Shown: in pieces, positions 11,892 to 21,946 of the stretch
Layout of the letters: each line of letters starts with the position of its first letter
Numbering within the stretch: the first letter of the stretch is position 1
Source of the DNA: Combretum micranthum
Taxonomy: Eukaryota > Streptophyta > Magnoliopsida > Myrtales > Combretaceae
Assembly (NCBI GenBank): GCA_024138025.1
Contig: JAMXBD010000058.1
Location: forward strand, 744,001-808,000
DNA length: 64,000 nt
Reading direction: 5' to 3'
Program-made: the position numbers and the translations under genes
Notes under the pieces: model-generated
Seen by the model: the letters and a program-made list of their open reading frames with translations, nothing else
The model's database searches: none
Told to the model about the DNA's origin: nothing

Positions 11892-12948
11892 AGCTAATGC
11901 AAGTGAGAGATTGCTAGTGATGTGCCATAGCACATATGGATTTTATGTCATTTGGATATTTATTATCTTTATAAGCCATTCTATTTTTCAAGGTTTATTA
12001 TTACCTTTTTACCTTGATAAAATAATTCCATGAGTAATTTTGTTATTCCTTATGTCATTAAAGTATGTGACTTTAATAGTAAAACCATAAAGGAATAAAT
12101 AACTTTATTCTAAATTATCCCTAATCGTTCATTATATGGAATAATAATGAATTAAGATTAGTATGTAGGCTGGATGATGGTCATGTTTTACTGATCATGG
12201 ATATAAGATATCATTTCAGCACATAGATACATGTAAGAGTACATTGTATTGGAATGACCAATTATGAGAATACTATATGGATCAATATGATAAGTATTTC
12301 TCATTACAGTAATTATTTAAGTCCTTTGACCTGATGACACCATAGATTCCTACATAACAAACTCCATATTTTAATTCAGTTCTTTATCATCTTTAATCAG
12401 ATGATTATAAGACTGATATTGGATAGAATAAGTTATGTGGAGGAATGTGAGTGTTCATGAGGAATTTGTCCCTCTCATTAAATTGAGAGAGATATCTTTT
12501 GGGCCCCTTGTTGAGTAAGACTGAGATATGCATGGCCGTGCTCAAATGAATTGATAAGGAGTTATCAATGTTATTTGTTTAAGTCAGTCAAACTCTGGAT
12601 TCAAGAAATAGGTGATTAAACAATATAAGTGTGTATTGATCCACACCTTATGTTTAATCATAAGATATCATGACAAAGGGACTAAATAATTAACTGTCTA
12701 TAAGGTAAAATCGGATCACCGATCTTCACTTAATTTGGGTAGGCATAATGTCTTGCTAGAGGCCGCTTATGTCTCGTAGGTCAAAAGGGTTTTTGATCTA
12801 CTGCAACATTAAGTGAACCTACAGGGTCACACACAAAAGAATGAACTAAAAGGATCAGGGACTTGATATAAATAAGTCTGATGGGAATGATAAAGTCATT
12901 TATTAATCTTAATTTGTTAAGATTGATAAATAATTATTGGGCCTAGTG
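11892..12948 (+). other. Copia 3' untranslated region
   Basis: About 1 kb without a convincing frame lies between the pol stop and the polypurine tract. At 11896-11920 it contains a sequence closely resembling the polypurine tract plus LTR start seen at 12948-12970. Otherwise AT-rich; no gene seen. Confidence 0.65.
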
Positions 12949-12960
12949 CAAGTGGGAGAT
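12949..12960 (+). other. Copia polypurine tract
   Basis: CAAGTGGGAGAT lies directly before the 3' LTR. It is the standard plus-strand primer type of plant Copia elements. Confidence 0.88.
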
Positions 12961-13545
12961 TGTTAGTGTTTTTGCCCAATGCCAAATATTTGATATTTTC
13001 ATTTTATAATTTGTTAAGAACAATCAAATGATTATTCCTAATTGGATTAATAATTCTTATGTTTATAAATTATTTAATAATTTATTTCATAAATTATTTT
13101 ATAATTTATTATTATCCCTAATAAGATTAGGGGACTAAAGTTATTATTCGCATGAATAATAGACTTTAGTATAAATAGAACATAAGACGCTCTCCTAAGG
13201 AAAATGACATGTGTTGTCAAAAGAAATTTTTGAAACCTTAAAGAGAGTGTGAGCAATTCGTATCTCTAGGAGCCCCTTCGAAACCAAATCTAGAAGCGTT
13301 CTAGATTGCGCTAGCTCGCAAGAGGAGAATCCAAATCAAGGTCATTCTCGTGTGGATACCATAGAAGGCGTTCGCAATGTGGCAACGTATACAGATCCGT
13401 ATCATCAAATAGCTTGTTGAAAAAGGTATTAAAACTTAAACTTTTATTTTCGTTTTTGTATCTAATAAAAAACACATGGATGCTGGAATTAGGGTTTTAA
13501 TTTTAAAGAAAAATTCCGCTGCAAAACTAATAATAAAACCCAACA
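12961..13545 (+). repeat. Copia 3' LTR (585 bp)
   Basis: Starts TGTTAGTG and ends AAACCCAACA, followed by the GATAC duplication. It aligns end to end with 5615-6206. Confidence 0.95.
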
Positions 13546-14263
13546 GATACAACATGTCCTAGGAAAGATATTTGATCCAACCAAAAGCCACACTTAGATA
13601 ACTTGGTGTACAACTTGTGCTCTCTCGAAGTTTGTAATGCCATCTTTAAGTACTCTTCGTGTTGTCCCCGTGTTTTAGAATAGACTAAAATATCATCAAT
13701 GAAGACAATTACGCACTTATCCAATAGTGGCTTATAAACACGATTAATGAAGTCCATAGAAGCTGTTGGTGCATTGACCAATCTAAATGGCATCACCAAG
13801 AACTCATAATTTCTATACCGAGTTCTAAAAGTGGTCTTTGACACATTTTTGGGTCTAATCCTTAGCTGATGATATCCCAATCGCAAATCAATGCACGAGA
13901 ATACGCTTGCACCTTCCAACTGGTTGAAGAGATCATCAATCTACAGTAACGGATACTTATTCTTGATGGTGACTTTTTTGAGCTCTCGATAGTCAATACA
14001 TAGCCTCATAGACCCGTCCTTTTTCTTTACGAACAACATCGGAGCTCCCCAAAGTGAGACATTTGGTTTAATAAGTCCTTGATCAAGTAACTCCTATAGT
14101 TGTTTCTTAAGTTCCTTGAGCTCAACGGATGCCACTTGACACAGTGCCTTTGATATGGGTTCCATATTTGCAATTAAATCAATCTCGAAATCGATTTCTC
14201 GTTTTTGGGGCAACCTAGGCAACTCTTCTAGAAAACGTTAGAAAACTCATTAACAATGGGGAT
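13546..14263 (-). pseudogene. E3 pol, reverse transcriptase segment
   Basis: On the - strand this runs from a VNEF motif near 14245, which continues the E3 protease/linker at 37413 across the E2 insertion, into Gypsy reverse transcriptase. Visible blocks are [14 protein letters not shown] near 13990, [34 protein letters not shown] and the catalytic [14 protein letters not shown] (about 13690-13715, both Asp kept). The segment ends in GHVVS at the GATAC target and continues at 5614. A stop at about 14229 and other changes break it. Homology to the E2 and E4 RT is strong. Confidence 0.92.
14259..14263. repeat. Left target site duplication (GGGAT) of E2
   Basis: GGGAT precedes the TGTCACACCCC terminus of the E2 3' LTR. 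The right partner at 37413-37417 is GCGAT, one mismatch. The two flanks join in frame in E3 pol. Confidence 0.8.
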
Positions 14264-17200
14264 TGTCACACCCCATAGGGGTATCCTAAACGTAACAGTC
14301 CGCCACATACTATATAAGACTTTCGAATTATTATCCGAGCCCTCGGGAGTCTTGTATAGATGTAAAGCGTCCCTTTACGACAATAGAATACTCTATTCAA
14401 TGGAGTTAAGAAGTTTAATGTGGTATTCGATAGCTATAGATAATAAATCAAAACACATACATAGGTTACAAACTCCAAGGGGCATTCTCCCGCAAAAGAA
14501 TATTAAGGTCCATTACAATCATCCAGAGTCTGTTGGTTTCCAGAGGAAGTCTAAACAAAACCGAAATAAACTTCTAAGGGAAACTCCTAGCTATGGTACC
14601 TGAGCTGTAGCTTGCCTTGGCCTAAGCCAAATGAACTCGTGCTGCAATAAGTAAAAACTATAGGGGCGTAAGCTAACTAGTTTAGTGAGTAAAAACTTCC
14701 ATATCGCAATTAAGACATAACATTCAAACAAGTGATTATTCAATCAAGTGAAATGCATCAAACACGTGAATTTAACAAACATATGACCAGCCGGAAATCA
14801 TATGTGGATGGACTTGCACCCTCCATCCCGGGTTAGCAGATTAACGAATCTTGTGGTAAAATGCCGTTTAAGCTCACGGTCAACTGAATAATAATTTGTT
14901 TTATGGATCACGATTTACCAACATATTCGTTTTATGGATCACGAAAAACCAACAAATGCTAATGCTCCATCCCCATCGTGATATGAATGAGTTCAAATTT
15001 ATATTGAATGTCTAATAATCGATTAATCCAATTCTTTTAGGTGGCCAAGCAATATCAGCAGACAATCAATTCTAGCTCCTCTATATACAAGCAATGAATT
15101 ATCATCCGGCTTCGATATTCTTTGAATTCAACTTCACATATCAACAGCAGACAATTATAATTCCCAACTAACCCCATCATGCATAATCATTCTTTTTATC
15201 TTTGCTTAGCAACTAGTACAACTATCATTACAATCACAAGCAATAATTGAAATCGGAAGTGATACTTACTCGACCATGGTATGCTGGTCTCTTAGTAATA
15301 GTAGTCAGGTGGTAGGGTATCGTCATTCTCGGGAATCACCTACCAAATAAGAATAACCTAATGAGAATCTCATCACTTAACGAATTCAAAGTATGCATCT
15401 AAACTAAATAAAATCGTGATTCTGCTATTTGCGGAAGTTCCAACTTAAAACGCCATAACTTGGTCATTTTAACTCGGAATTTCGCAAATTTTATATCGAT
15501 TTCTAACTACTTCGAAAGATCTACCTATTAATAATATTATTTCCAAATTTTGAAGACATTTAGTTCATGGAATAGAGGGATCAGATTTGTTCTGTAACTT
15601 TTTCCATTTCCGAAAAAATTGTTTTACATTTGATCAAAATGTTTCTAGTTGATGATTCATGTATAGATAAAATATGAATGAATTCCTAATATGAATGACG
15701 TGTAATGAGTTAAATATATGCATGATCTTGATGATTTTTGATAATGAAACCTTAAGAACTCTTAATTCTTACAAGACTCCAACCATAGTCACTTCTTAAA
15801 AAAATCCACTTTTTCCAATTTTGCATCTCCTTAGTGTTTTGGGGTTTTATTCTTAGAAATTCATTGTTATCTAAGTAAAAATGAGTCTTCATCATCTATA
15901 CTATCCAAGACCTTCATTTCTACATAAAAATTTACATTTTTCACTTTGCAAGTATATTTTTAAATAAGCTTTTCATAAATCCGAATTTTGGAAAAATTCA
16001 TTTCTTGCATGTTTCCTTTGAGAAAACTTGTTTAATGCATCAAAATTTAAAGCTTTACTATATCTATTACCTAAGGACTTCATTTAACACATAAAACATA
16101 AAATTTGAGCTTGAATACTAGGTGATTACACATGCATCATCTCAAATTATGAATTTGACAAATTGAACACTAACTCAAAAGTTTCCATCTTAATTCCACT
16201 ACTTGTTTTACACATTACTCATGCCTAAACTCATTTCAACTTGTAAAAATCATTCATTAGAGATACCTATTACATATACCTTTCATTTTTCATGTAAAAT
16301 ATGAGTTTCAAAGTAGTTTCAAGGGTTTTTAAAAATAGGTCTTGAAGTTTATCCGAATTTTCCATTACACATTTCTAACAAAAACATTTTCTTTTCAAGT
16401 TCCTTGTCTTATATTCATAAAGATCTACCATCTAACACATTTATATATGCAAGACTAAGCTTTTATGATCATTAATGCATGGAAACACAAAATACTCACA
16501 TAAACATGAATGTCAAGAAAAACATGAATGTCTAAACACTAGATCTACAACTTATAGTGCATGACAATGAGTTTAAAGACATGAATATAAATTTTTCATG
16601 CAAAATCTCTACTTTTATATGCATGAATATAATGATACTTCAACAAAAGCTTGTTAAACACAAAATCTACTCTTGTAATGGCTTGAGATTCATGTATTAA
16701 TGTTTTCTCATCCCTGGCATTTGCTCATTGGGATTTCAAGATGAAAACACACAAGAATACTCTTGCTATTGCAAGATTAAGTAGTAACAAGGCTTGGAAT
16801 CATCACCTAAATGAAGTTTTGAAGAAGAAAAGAAGAGGAAATGAGCTTGTGTGTGTGAGTGTGAGGCGGGGGGGTGCGCTTGGTCACGGCAGCAACAAGG
16901 AGAGAAAAAAAGAGAGTTTTGATTTTGTAAAAATTTTGAATGAGTAAAAATGAGGAGAGAGAGATAAAATGAGCTTATATATTAAGGGAATTAGGGTTTA
17001 AATGTATTAAAAAGAGTAAAAATAAAACAAATAGAGGGAATTGGGGGAGGGGGTGCGCCGGCCATACAAGAGGGAAGAGAGAGGGAGTGAATTGAATTTG
17101 ATATATTTTGTAATTGAAGTAATAAAATGTAATAAATGTAAGAATTAAGTAGGAAACAAAATTATCTTAGAAAAGAAAATATAATGAGTAGTTGTAAGGA

Positions 17201-17685
17201 TGTAAGAATAAGGTATGGGTAGTGTGTAGTGTAGGTTGTGCTTGTGAATAGTGATAAATAGTAGACAATACATCTACTTTACCGGTAGTAAAGAAAATAC
17301 GGGAAAAAGGCTATAACTGTAATTTTTATAGCCCAGAAAATTATAAAATTTATATATTTGAAATCCTTATAAAATTTCGGTTCTAATGAATATTACGGAA
17401 TATTTTTCTGAGTTTCTGGTCCCGAGGCTTGTTTTTCTGTAATTGAGCTTGGGAAGGCCCAGAATAGAATTTTTTCCAAAATTAAAACTTTCCAAGGTTT
17501 GAAATATACTTTAAAATAATAATTCACATTAATTTATTTTATAAAACTTCTTTTGTTATGAAACCGAAGGAAAGCCGGATTTAGGGTTTCTAAGCTTCTC
17601 TCACTAAGCTTGAACTAGATCGATTTAGGGTTCTGCTTTTCGATTCCCGGAGTTTACTTGACTACTAAGAATACCGGGGTTTACA
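14264..17685 (-). repeat. E2 3' LTR (3422 bp)
   Basis: On the + strand it runs from TGTCACACCCC to GGGGTTTACA. It contains the conserved family-1 block at about 15437-15529, a C/T-rich leader area and a TATATA-rich segment near 16974. Open frames at 14256-14603 and 16741-16947 inside it are not supported as genes. The final ~580 bp match 36835-37412 closely. Confidence 0.92.
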
Positions 17686-17698
17686 ACCTCCCCACCTT
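17686..17698 (-). other. E2 polypurine tract
   Basis: Read on the - strand, AAGGTGGGGAGGT lies immediately before the LTR start TGTAAACCCC, as expected for plus-strand priming. Confidence 0.8.
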
Positions 17699-17714
17699 AA
17701 ACAGAGTTTTGTCC

Positions 17715-18296
17715 TCAAAAATGGACTGGCGTACCTTGTCCTTCGAATAACTCGGGGTACTTCCTTCGGATCTCCTCCTCAACTTCCCAAGTTGCTTCCT
17801 CAAAAGCGTGATTCCTCCATAATACTTTAACATAGTGAATGTCCTTGTGCCGTAGCCTTTGGGTTTTCTTATCCAATATCTTTATGGGGTGTTCTTTGTA
17901 TTCCAGATTTTCCTTCAGCTGAATAGGTTCCAATTCCAAAATCCTCTCCGGGTCAGGCACATACCTTCTTAATACTGACACATGAAACACATAGTGAATC
18001 CCGAATAGATTTGGTGGTAAAGCTAGCCGATACGCTAGATCTCCAATTCTTTCCAAAATTATGAAGGGTCCAATATATCTCGGGCTTAGCTTTCCTTGTG
18101 TACGCATTCTTTTAATACTTTTAATCGGACTTATCTTCAGGTACACATGGTCACCTACTTTGAATTCGAGTTCCCTTCTTTTCAAATCTGCCCAACTCTT
18201 TTGTCTATTCTGAGCCTCTTTCATTTTCTGTTGGATTACCCTCACCTTATCGGCCGCTTCTTGTACCAATTCTGGCCCGATAGCTATCTTTTCCAC
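17715..18296 (-). pseudogene. E2 integrase C-terminal part with chromodomain
   Basis: A 193-codon open frame. Residues ~1-115 are the integrase C-terminal region (QKSWADLKRRELEF, VGDHVYLKISPIKS, GKLSPRYIGPF, LAYRLALPPNL). Residues ~130-188 form a chromodomain: a YKEHPIKILDKK strand, then YVKVLWRNH and EEATWEVEEEI with the conserved Trp pair, then a terminal helix with RKYPELF. Chromodomains in chromovirus integrases bind modified histone tails and steer integration. The frame is intact to its stop but is separated from the core by a frameshift near 18290, so it is not expressed as a full integrase. Confidence 0.92.
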
Positions 18297-18910
18297 TTCG
18301 TCCTAAAACAGAGGGGATCTACAGCGCCGTCCGTACAAGGCTTCACAGGTGGCATTTGAATAGTTGAGTGGTAGCTATTATTGTAAGCAAACTCGATAAG
18401 ATGTACATGACTATTCCAACTCCCTTTGAATTCCAAGGCACAAGCTCTCAACATGTCTTCCAGGGTTTGGATCGTCCGCTTATACTGTCCATTGGTCTGA
18501 GGGTGATATGCTGTACTGAAGTGTAATTTGGTACCCAAACTCTTTTGCAGGCTTAACTTAGACACAAATCTTGGGTCACTATCCAAGATAATCCTTGCTG
18601 GTATGCCATGTAATCGCACAATTTCCCGGATGTAGATTTTAGCTAGCTTTTCCATTGAATAGGTCATATTTATGGGTAAGAAGTGCGCTAACTTGGTTAA
18701 CCGATCCACTATTACCCATACAACATCACAACCTGATGAAGTCTTTGGGAAACCACACACAAAATCCATGGATATCTGATCCCACTTCCATTCGGAGATA
18801 GGTAAAGGCTTTAGCAATCCTCCCGGCCTTAGTGCTCTACTTTCACTTGTTGGCAAACCGGACACTTTATCACATAATCTGCTACATCTCTCTTCATGCC
18901 GTTCCACCAA
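18284..18910 (-). pseudogene. E2 integrase core, catalytic Glu changed
   Basis: This frame holds the integrase core: WDQISMDFVCGFPK (first Asp), VIVDRLTKLAHFLP, LDSDPRFVSK (second Asp; SDRDPRF is usual) and AYHPQTNGQYKRTIQ, where the catalytic Glu of NGQSERT is replaced by Lys. Frame breaks lie on both sides (near 18345 and 18915). Integration activity would be lost even without the breaks. Confidence 0.9.
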
Positions 18911-19510
18911 TAGTGGCTTTTCAAATGTTAGTACATCTTGGTACCTCCCGGATGCATGGTGTAACCGGAGTTATGGGCTTCACTCATTATTTCCTTTGTC
19001 AACTCTTCGTCATCCAGCTCACACAACCTTCCCTTCATTCTAATCACATCCTCATCGTCTACTGCAAAGTCCAGGTACCTTCCTACTTGGGTTTCCTTTT
19101 TAATCTTTTGTATCACCTCGTCATACCTTTGGGCTTCCTTGATTCTTTCTATTAGGGTTGGCTCCAATGCCAGATTAGTTATTTCAAGCTTTGCACTTTG
19201 ATCTATGAACTCAATCTTCAGCTTCTCAAAATCCCTAATCAAATCCTTTTGGCTTGTGATCAAAGCGGCTATTTCCCCATAATTTTTCTGACTTAAGGCA
19301 TCCGCAACTGCATTAACCCTCCCTAGACAGTAATTTATCACCAAATCATAATCTTTTATTAGTTCCAACCATCTCCTTTGCCTCATGTTTAACTCTTTTT
19401 GTGTGAACAGATATTTAAGGGTCTTATGATCCGTGTATATCTCATACCTCTGTCCATATAAATAGTGTCTCCAAAGTTTCAAGGCGAAGACAACCGCGAC
19501 CAGCTCTAGA
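18911..19510 (-). pseudogene. E2 RNase H C-terminal end and integrase zinc-binding region
   Basis: From the array boundary the frame reads [20 protein letters not shown], then [20 protein letters not shown] and [11 protein letters not shown] (RNase H end). It continues into the linker and the HHCC zinc region of integrase ([15 protein letters not shown]). It continues the segment at 31701-33300. About 41 nt between the two, covering the [13 protein letters not shown] region of relatives, are missing at the insertion point. Confidence 0.9.
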
Positions 19511-19817
19511 TCATGTGAGAGAGTTCTCTCTTGTAATTGACAGGATTGTCAATACATGTTATGAAAATTAAGAATTATAATTTTTTTTTATTCTTCTTGC
19601 TGATTGAATTTTTATATTCCTTTAGCAATTCGTGAGAGTTTTTACAAATTGTGAGTTATATCGATTTGTGATTCCATTCACAAACCAGTTTGATTTTGGT
19701 TAGTCGTTGCACCTATCGACTAATAATATCATCCATATCATTTATTTCTGTTTTCCTTTAAAATCAGAAAACCCAAAAAGATTGTGAAAAATTGTTAACC
19801 CCCTTGGGAGCTTATCA
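19511..19817 (+). repeat. Array LTR A, 5'-truncated
   Basis: About 300 bp equal to the 3' half of LTRs B-D, ending GAGCTTATCA before the primer site. Its first bases TCATG are shared with the E2 sequence, so the exact junction is ambiguous by five bases. It differs from B and C more than they differ from each other. Confidence 0.9.
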
Positions 19818-19831
19818 TTTGGTATCAGAAC
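19818..19831 (+). other. Primer-binding site of the array element, unit 1
   Basis: TTTGGTATCAGAAC after LTR A matches the Met-tRNA primer motif TGGTATCAGAGC with one change. Units 2 and 3 (24692 and 29566) have the exact motif. Confidence 0.85.
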
Positions 19832-20004
19832 TTTTGGTTCGGCGCGCTTCATTCCGGTAAGTCGTCGTTTCATCTTGATTGGTATTTGTTTGGATTTAGG
19901 GGTTGTGATTGCTGCTTTGATAGTTGCGTAGTTGTTGTTCGACGCAATTTGTTTGGTTGTATTGAAAGATTAGTGTTTGTTGTGAATTTTGTGAATTTGG
20001 AGCA

Positions 20005-20574
20005 ATGGAGAATAAATTCCATATTAGGGTTAGAATTGAGGATCATGGATATCTTGCACGTATTGATAATTTAAGTGGGAATTTGGTTTTTGAATATACG
20101 GTGGCAAGATTAGGATTAAAAGTTGAAGATCATCCATATCCATATAAGTTGTATTGTTACAATGAGAAATTTCGAGTAATGAAACAAGCATGGGCTGTTT
20201 TCTCATCAGGCTCTTTTAAAGATATAGTGTTGTGTGATGTTGTACCCATGGATGATTGTCACATACACCTAGGCAAGCCATGGAAACATTTAAATAAGGC
20301 TATGTATGATCCTGATAGAGATGTCTATCATATAAATTCTGGAAGAAAAACTTTGCAACCCATGAGTACGGATCAGGTTGTTCATGATATGGGTGTCGTC
20401 AAGAGAGTGGTCCAGAAGTGGTTGACATCACAGAGGGAGAAGTCTCATTCTAAAAGGGTTGGTGAGGTAAAAGTGGTTAGGGTTGAGCCAAAACAGGTAG
20501 TTGTTGATAACGTGAGTATTGAGAAAAATGAAAAGGCTGTTGAGGTTATTCCTGAAAACTTCCCACAAAAATGA
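20005..20574 (+). CDS. Protease-like domain protein, unit 1, first half
   Basis: A 189-codon frame starting MENKFHIRVR. Residues ~22-115 resemble a Gypsy retroviral-type aspartic protease: LVFEYTVARLGLKVEDHPYP, then KQAWAVFSSGSFKDIVLCDV and VPMDDCHIHLGKPW. In relatives the active site is an IDSGSS-type motif just before the LVS block; here it reads RIDNLSGN, so the D-S/T-G triad is altered. A Lys/Val-rich linker follows. Relative to units 2 and 3, small deletions at about 20563-20590 shift the frame, so it stops at 20574 instead of running into the second domain. No RT or integrase follows. A structural or host-derived role is unknown. Confidence 0.7.
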   Translation: MENKFHIRVRIEDHGYLARIDNLSGNLVFEYTVARLGLKVEDHPYPYKLYCYNEKFRVMKQAWAVFSSGSFKDIVLCDVVPMDDCHIHLGKPWKHLNKAMYDPDRDVYHINSGRKTLQPMSTDQVVHDMGVVKRVVQKWLTSQREKSHSKRVGEVKVVRVEPKQVVVDNVSIEKNEKAVEVIPENFPQK

Positions 20575-20634
20575 TGCACAGGTGTTGGAGATAATCTGAA
20601 GAATGTTGTTGACCAAGGGAAGAGGGTTGAACAG

Positions 20635-21387
20635 GTGGATGTATTGGTAATAGATATACCACAGGTTGAAGGGAAGGTGGAAAAAGCTGTTAATGTTGTT
20701 AATTCATCCATAGTGCAAGTAGCTGAGGTTGAATCTGTGGCAGTTAAGGAGGCCAACCTATTTGCTAAATCTAATTTACAAGTCAACGAAGATCCTACAC
20801 CAAGGGCAAATTTATTCCAGGCCAGATGTATGATTCAGGATAAGATTTGTAAATTGGTTGTGCATGGGGGTAGTTGTCCTAATGTAATTTCACAAGATTT
20901 TGTGAAGAGAATGAATCTGCAGGTGATTCCACATCCAAGGCCATATAGCCTTCGATGGTTGAGTTCTCCAGATGTGATACATATTCATAAACATTCACAG
21001 GTTACTTTTGCAATGGAAGATTATGAAGATACAATAACATGTGATATAGCTCTTATGGATTGTGCACAGATATTGCTGGGTAAACCATGGCAATATGATA
21101 GGCGAGTTATCTATGATGGATATAAGAACACCTACAAGATTCATAAAGATGGAGAGATATTCTTAATGCTTCCAATGACTTTGGCTGAAGTTCAACAGGA
21201 GAGATATGAAAATGTTCGGGCTAAAGGTCAAAGGAGTTTATTTTTGTATCCTTGCAAGTCTTCCGAGAAAAGAAAGAAGTCGCCTCAAAAGTTTCAGGAG
21301 ATTCAACATGTTCCACATGATGTTCCATCTAGATTAAATGCCAAGATTCGAGGTCGAATCTTTTCCAAGAAGGGGAGAATGATGTGA
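20635..21387 (+). CDS. Protease-like domain protein, unit 1, second half
   Basis: A 250-codon open frame. After a Val/Lys-rich linker, residues ~65-170 are a second, more typical Gypsy protease-like domain: KLVVHGGSCPNVISQDFVK (relatives have DGGS; Asp is His here), HPRPYSLRWL, YEDTITCDIALMDCAQILLG and KPWQYDRRVIYDGYKNTY. The tail is Lys-rich. Another frame near the end reads SNLFQEGENDV, the usual C-terminus of a Gypsy pol next to its polypurine tract. So pol was internally deleted between protease and its last codons. This is the only unit in which the second half is uninterrupted. Confidence 0.7.
   Translation: MDVLVIDIPQVEGKVEKAVNVVNSSIVQVAEVESVAVKEANLFAKSNLQVNEDPTPRANLFQARCMIQDKICKLVVHGGSCPNVISQDFVKRMNLQVIPHPRPYSLRWLSSPDVIHIHKHSQVTFAMEDYEDTITCDIALMDCAQILLGKPWQYDRRVIYDGYKNTYKIHKDGEIFLMLPMTLAEVQQERYENVRAKGQRSLFLYPCKSSEKRKKSPQKFQEIQHVPHDVPSRLNAKIRGRIFSKKGRMM
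21366..21379 (+). other. Polypurine tract of array unit 1
   Basis: CAAGAAGGGGAGAA directly precedes the proposed LTR start TGATGTGAACG. The same tract is repeated before LTRs C (26254) and D (31131). Confidence 0.75.
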
Positions 21388-21946
21388 ACGCATCAAGGCT
21401 AATTTATCAGTTAATTGTCATTTTTAATTTCTTTGTCAGTTACAGTCAGTTACTTATTTTTGTCAGTTACATGTCTTTAATTTCTTTGTCAGTTATATGT
21501 CTTTAATTTCTTTGTCAGTTATAGTCAGTTATTTATTTTTGTCAGTTACATATCTTTAATTTCTTTGTATGTAAAAGATTATATATTAAGCCTTGGTTAT
21601 GAGAATTAGGAAGGTTTTAGTTGATTTCTATTTTGGTGAGTTCATGTGAGAGGTTCTCTCTTGTAATTGACAGGATTGTCAATACATGTTATGAATATTG
21701 AGAACTATAATTTTCTTTATTCTTCTTGCTGATTGAATTTTTATATTCCTTTAGCAATTCGTGAGAGTTTTTACAAATCGTGAGTTATATCGATTTGTGA
21801 TTCCATTCACAAACCAGTTTGATTTTTGTTAGTCGTGGCACCTATCGACTAATAATATCATCCATATCATTTATTTCTGTTTTCCTTTAAAATCAGAAAA
21901 CCCAAAAAGATTGTGAAAAATTGTTAACCCCCTTGGGAGCTTATCA
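21380..21946 (+). repeat. Array LTR B (about 567 bp)
   Basis: Runs from TGATGTGAACG to GAGCTTATCA. The first 200 bp contain several short tandem copies of TTTCTTTGTCAGTTA and related words. It is nearly identical to LTR C. It is followed by TTTGGTAT, the first eight bases of the primer site, and then by unrelated sequence. Confidence 0.85.

Larger units (their letters stand above)
5615..13545 (+). mobile_element. Complete Ty1/Copia LTR retrotransposon (7931 bp) inserted in E3 pol
   Basis: The element has paired LTRs (5615-6206 and 12961-13545), a Met-tRNA-type primer site, a gag-PR-IN-RT-RNase H order typical of Copia, a polypurine tract and a GATAC duplication. It inserted into the reverse transcriptase region of E3; joining the flanks across one GATAC keeps the E3 frame open through the conserved GHVVS region. 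Its genes carry stops and frameshifts, so it is now non-autonomous. By eye the LTRs differ at about 28 of ~585 aligned positions plus one 7-nt indel, pointing to an old insertion. Confidence 0.97.

Noticed and set aside
14256..14603. 115-codon frame at the LTR start
   Set aside because: It spans the LTR terminus and target duplication and matches the corresponding non-coding ends of four other LTRs.
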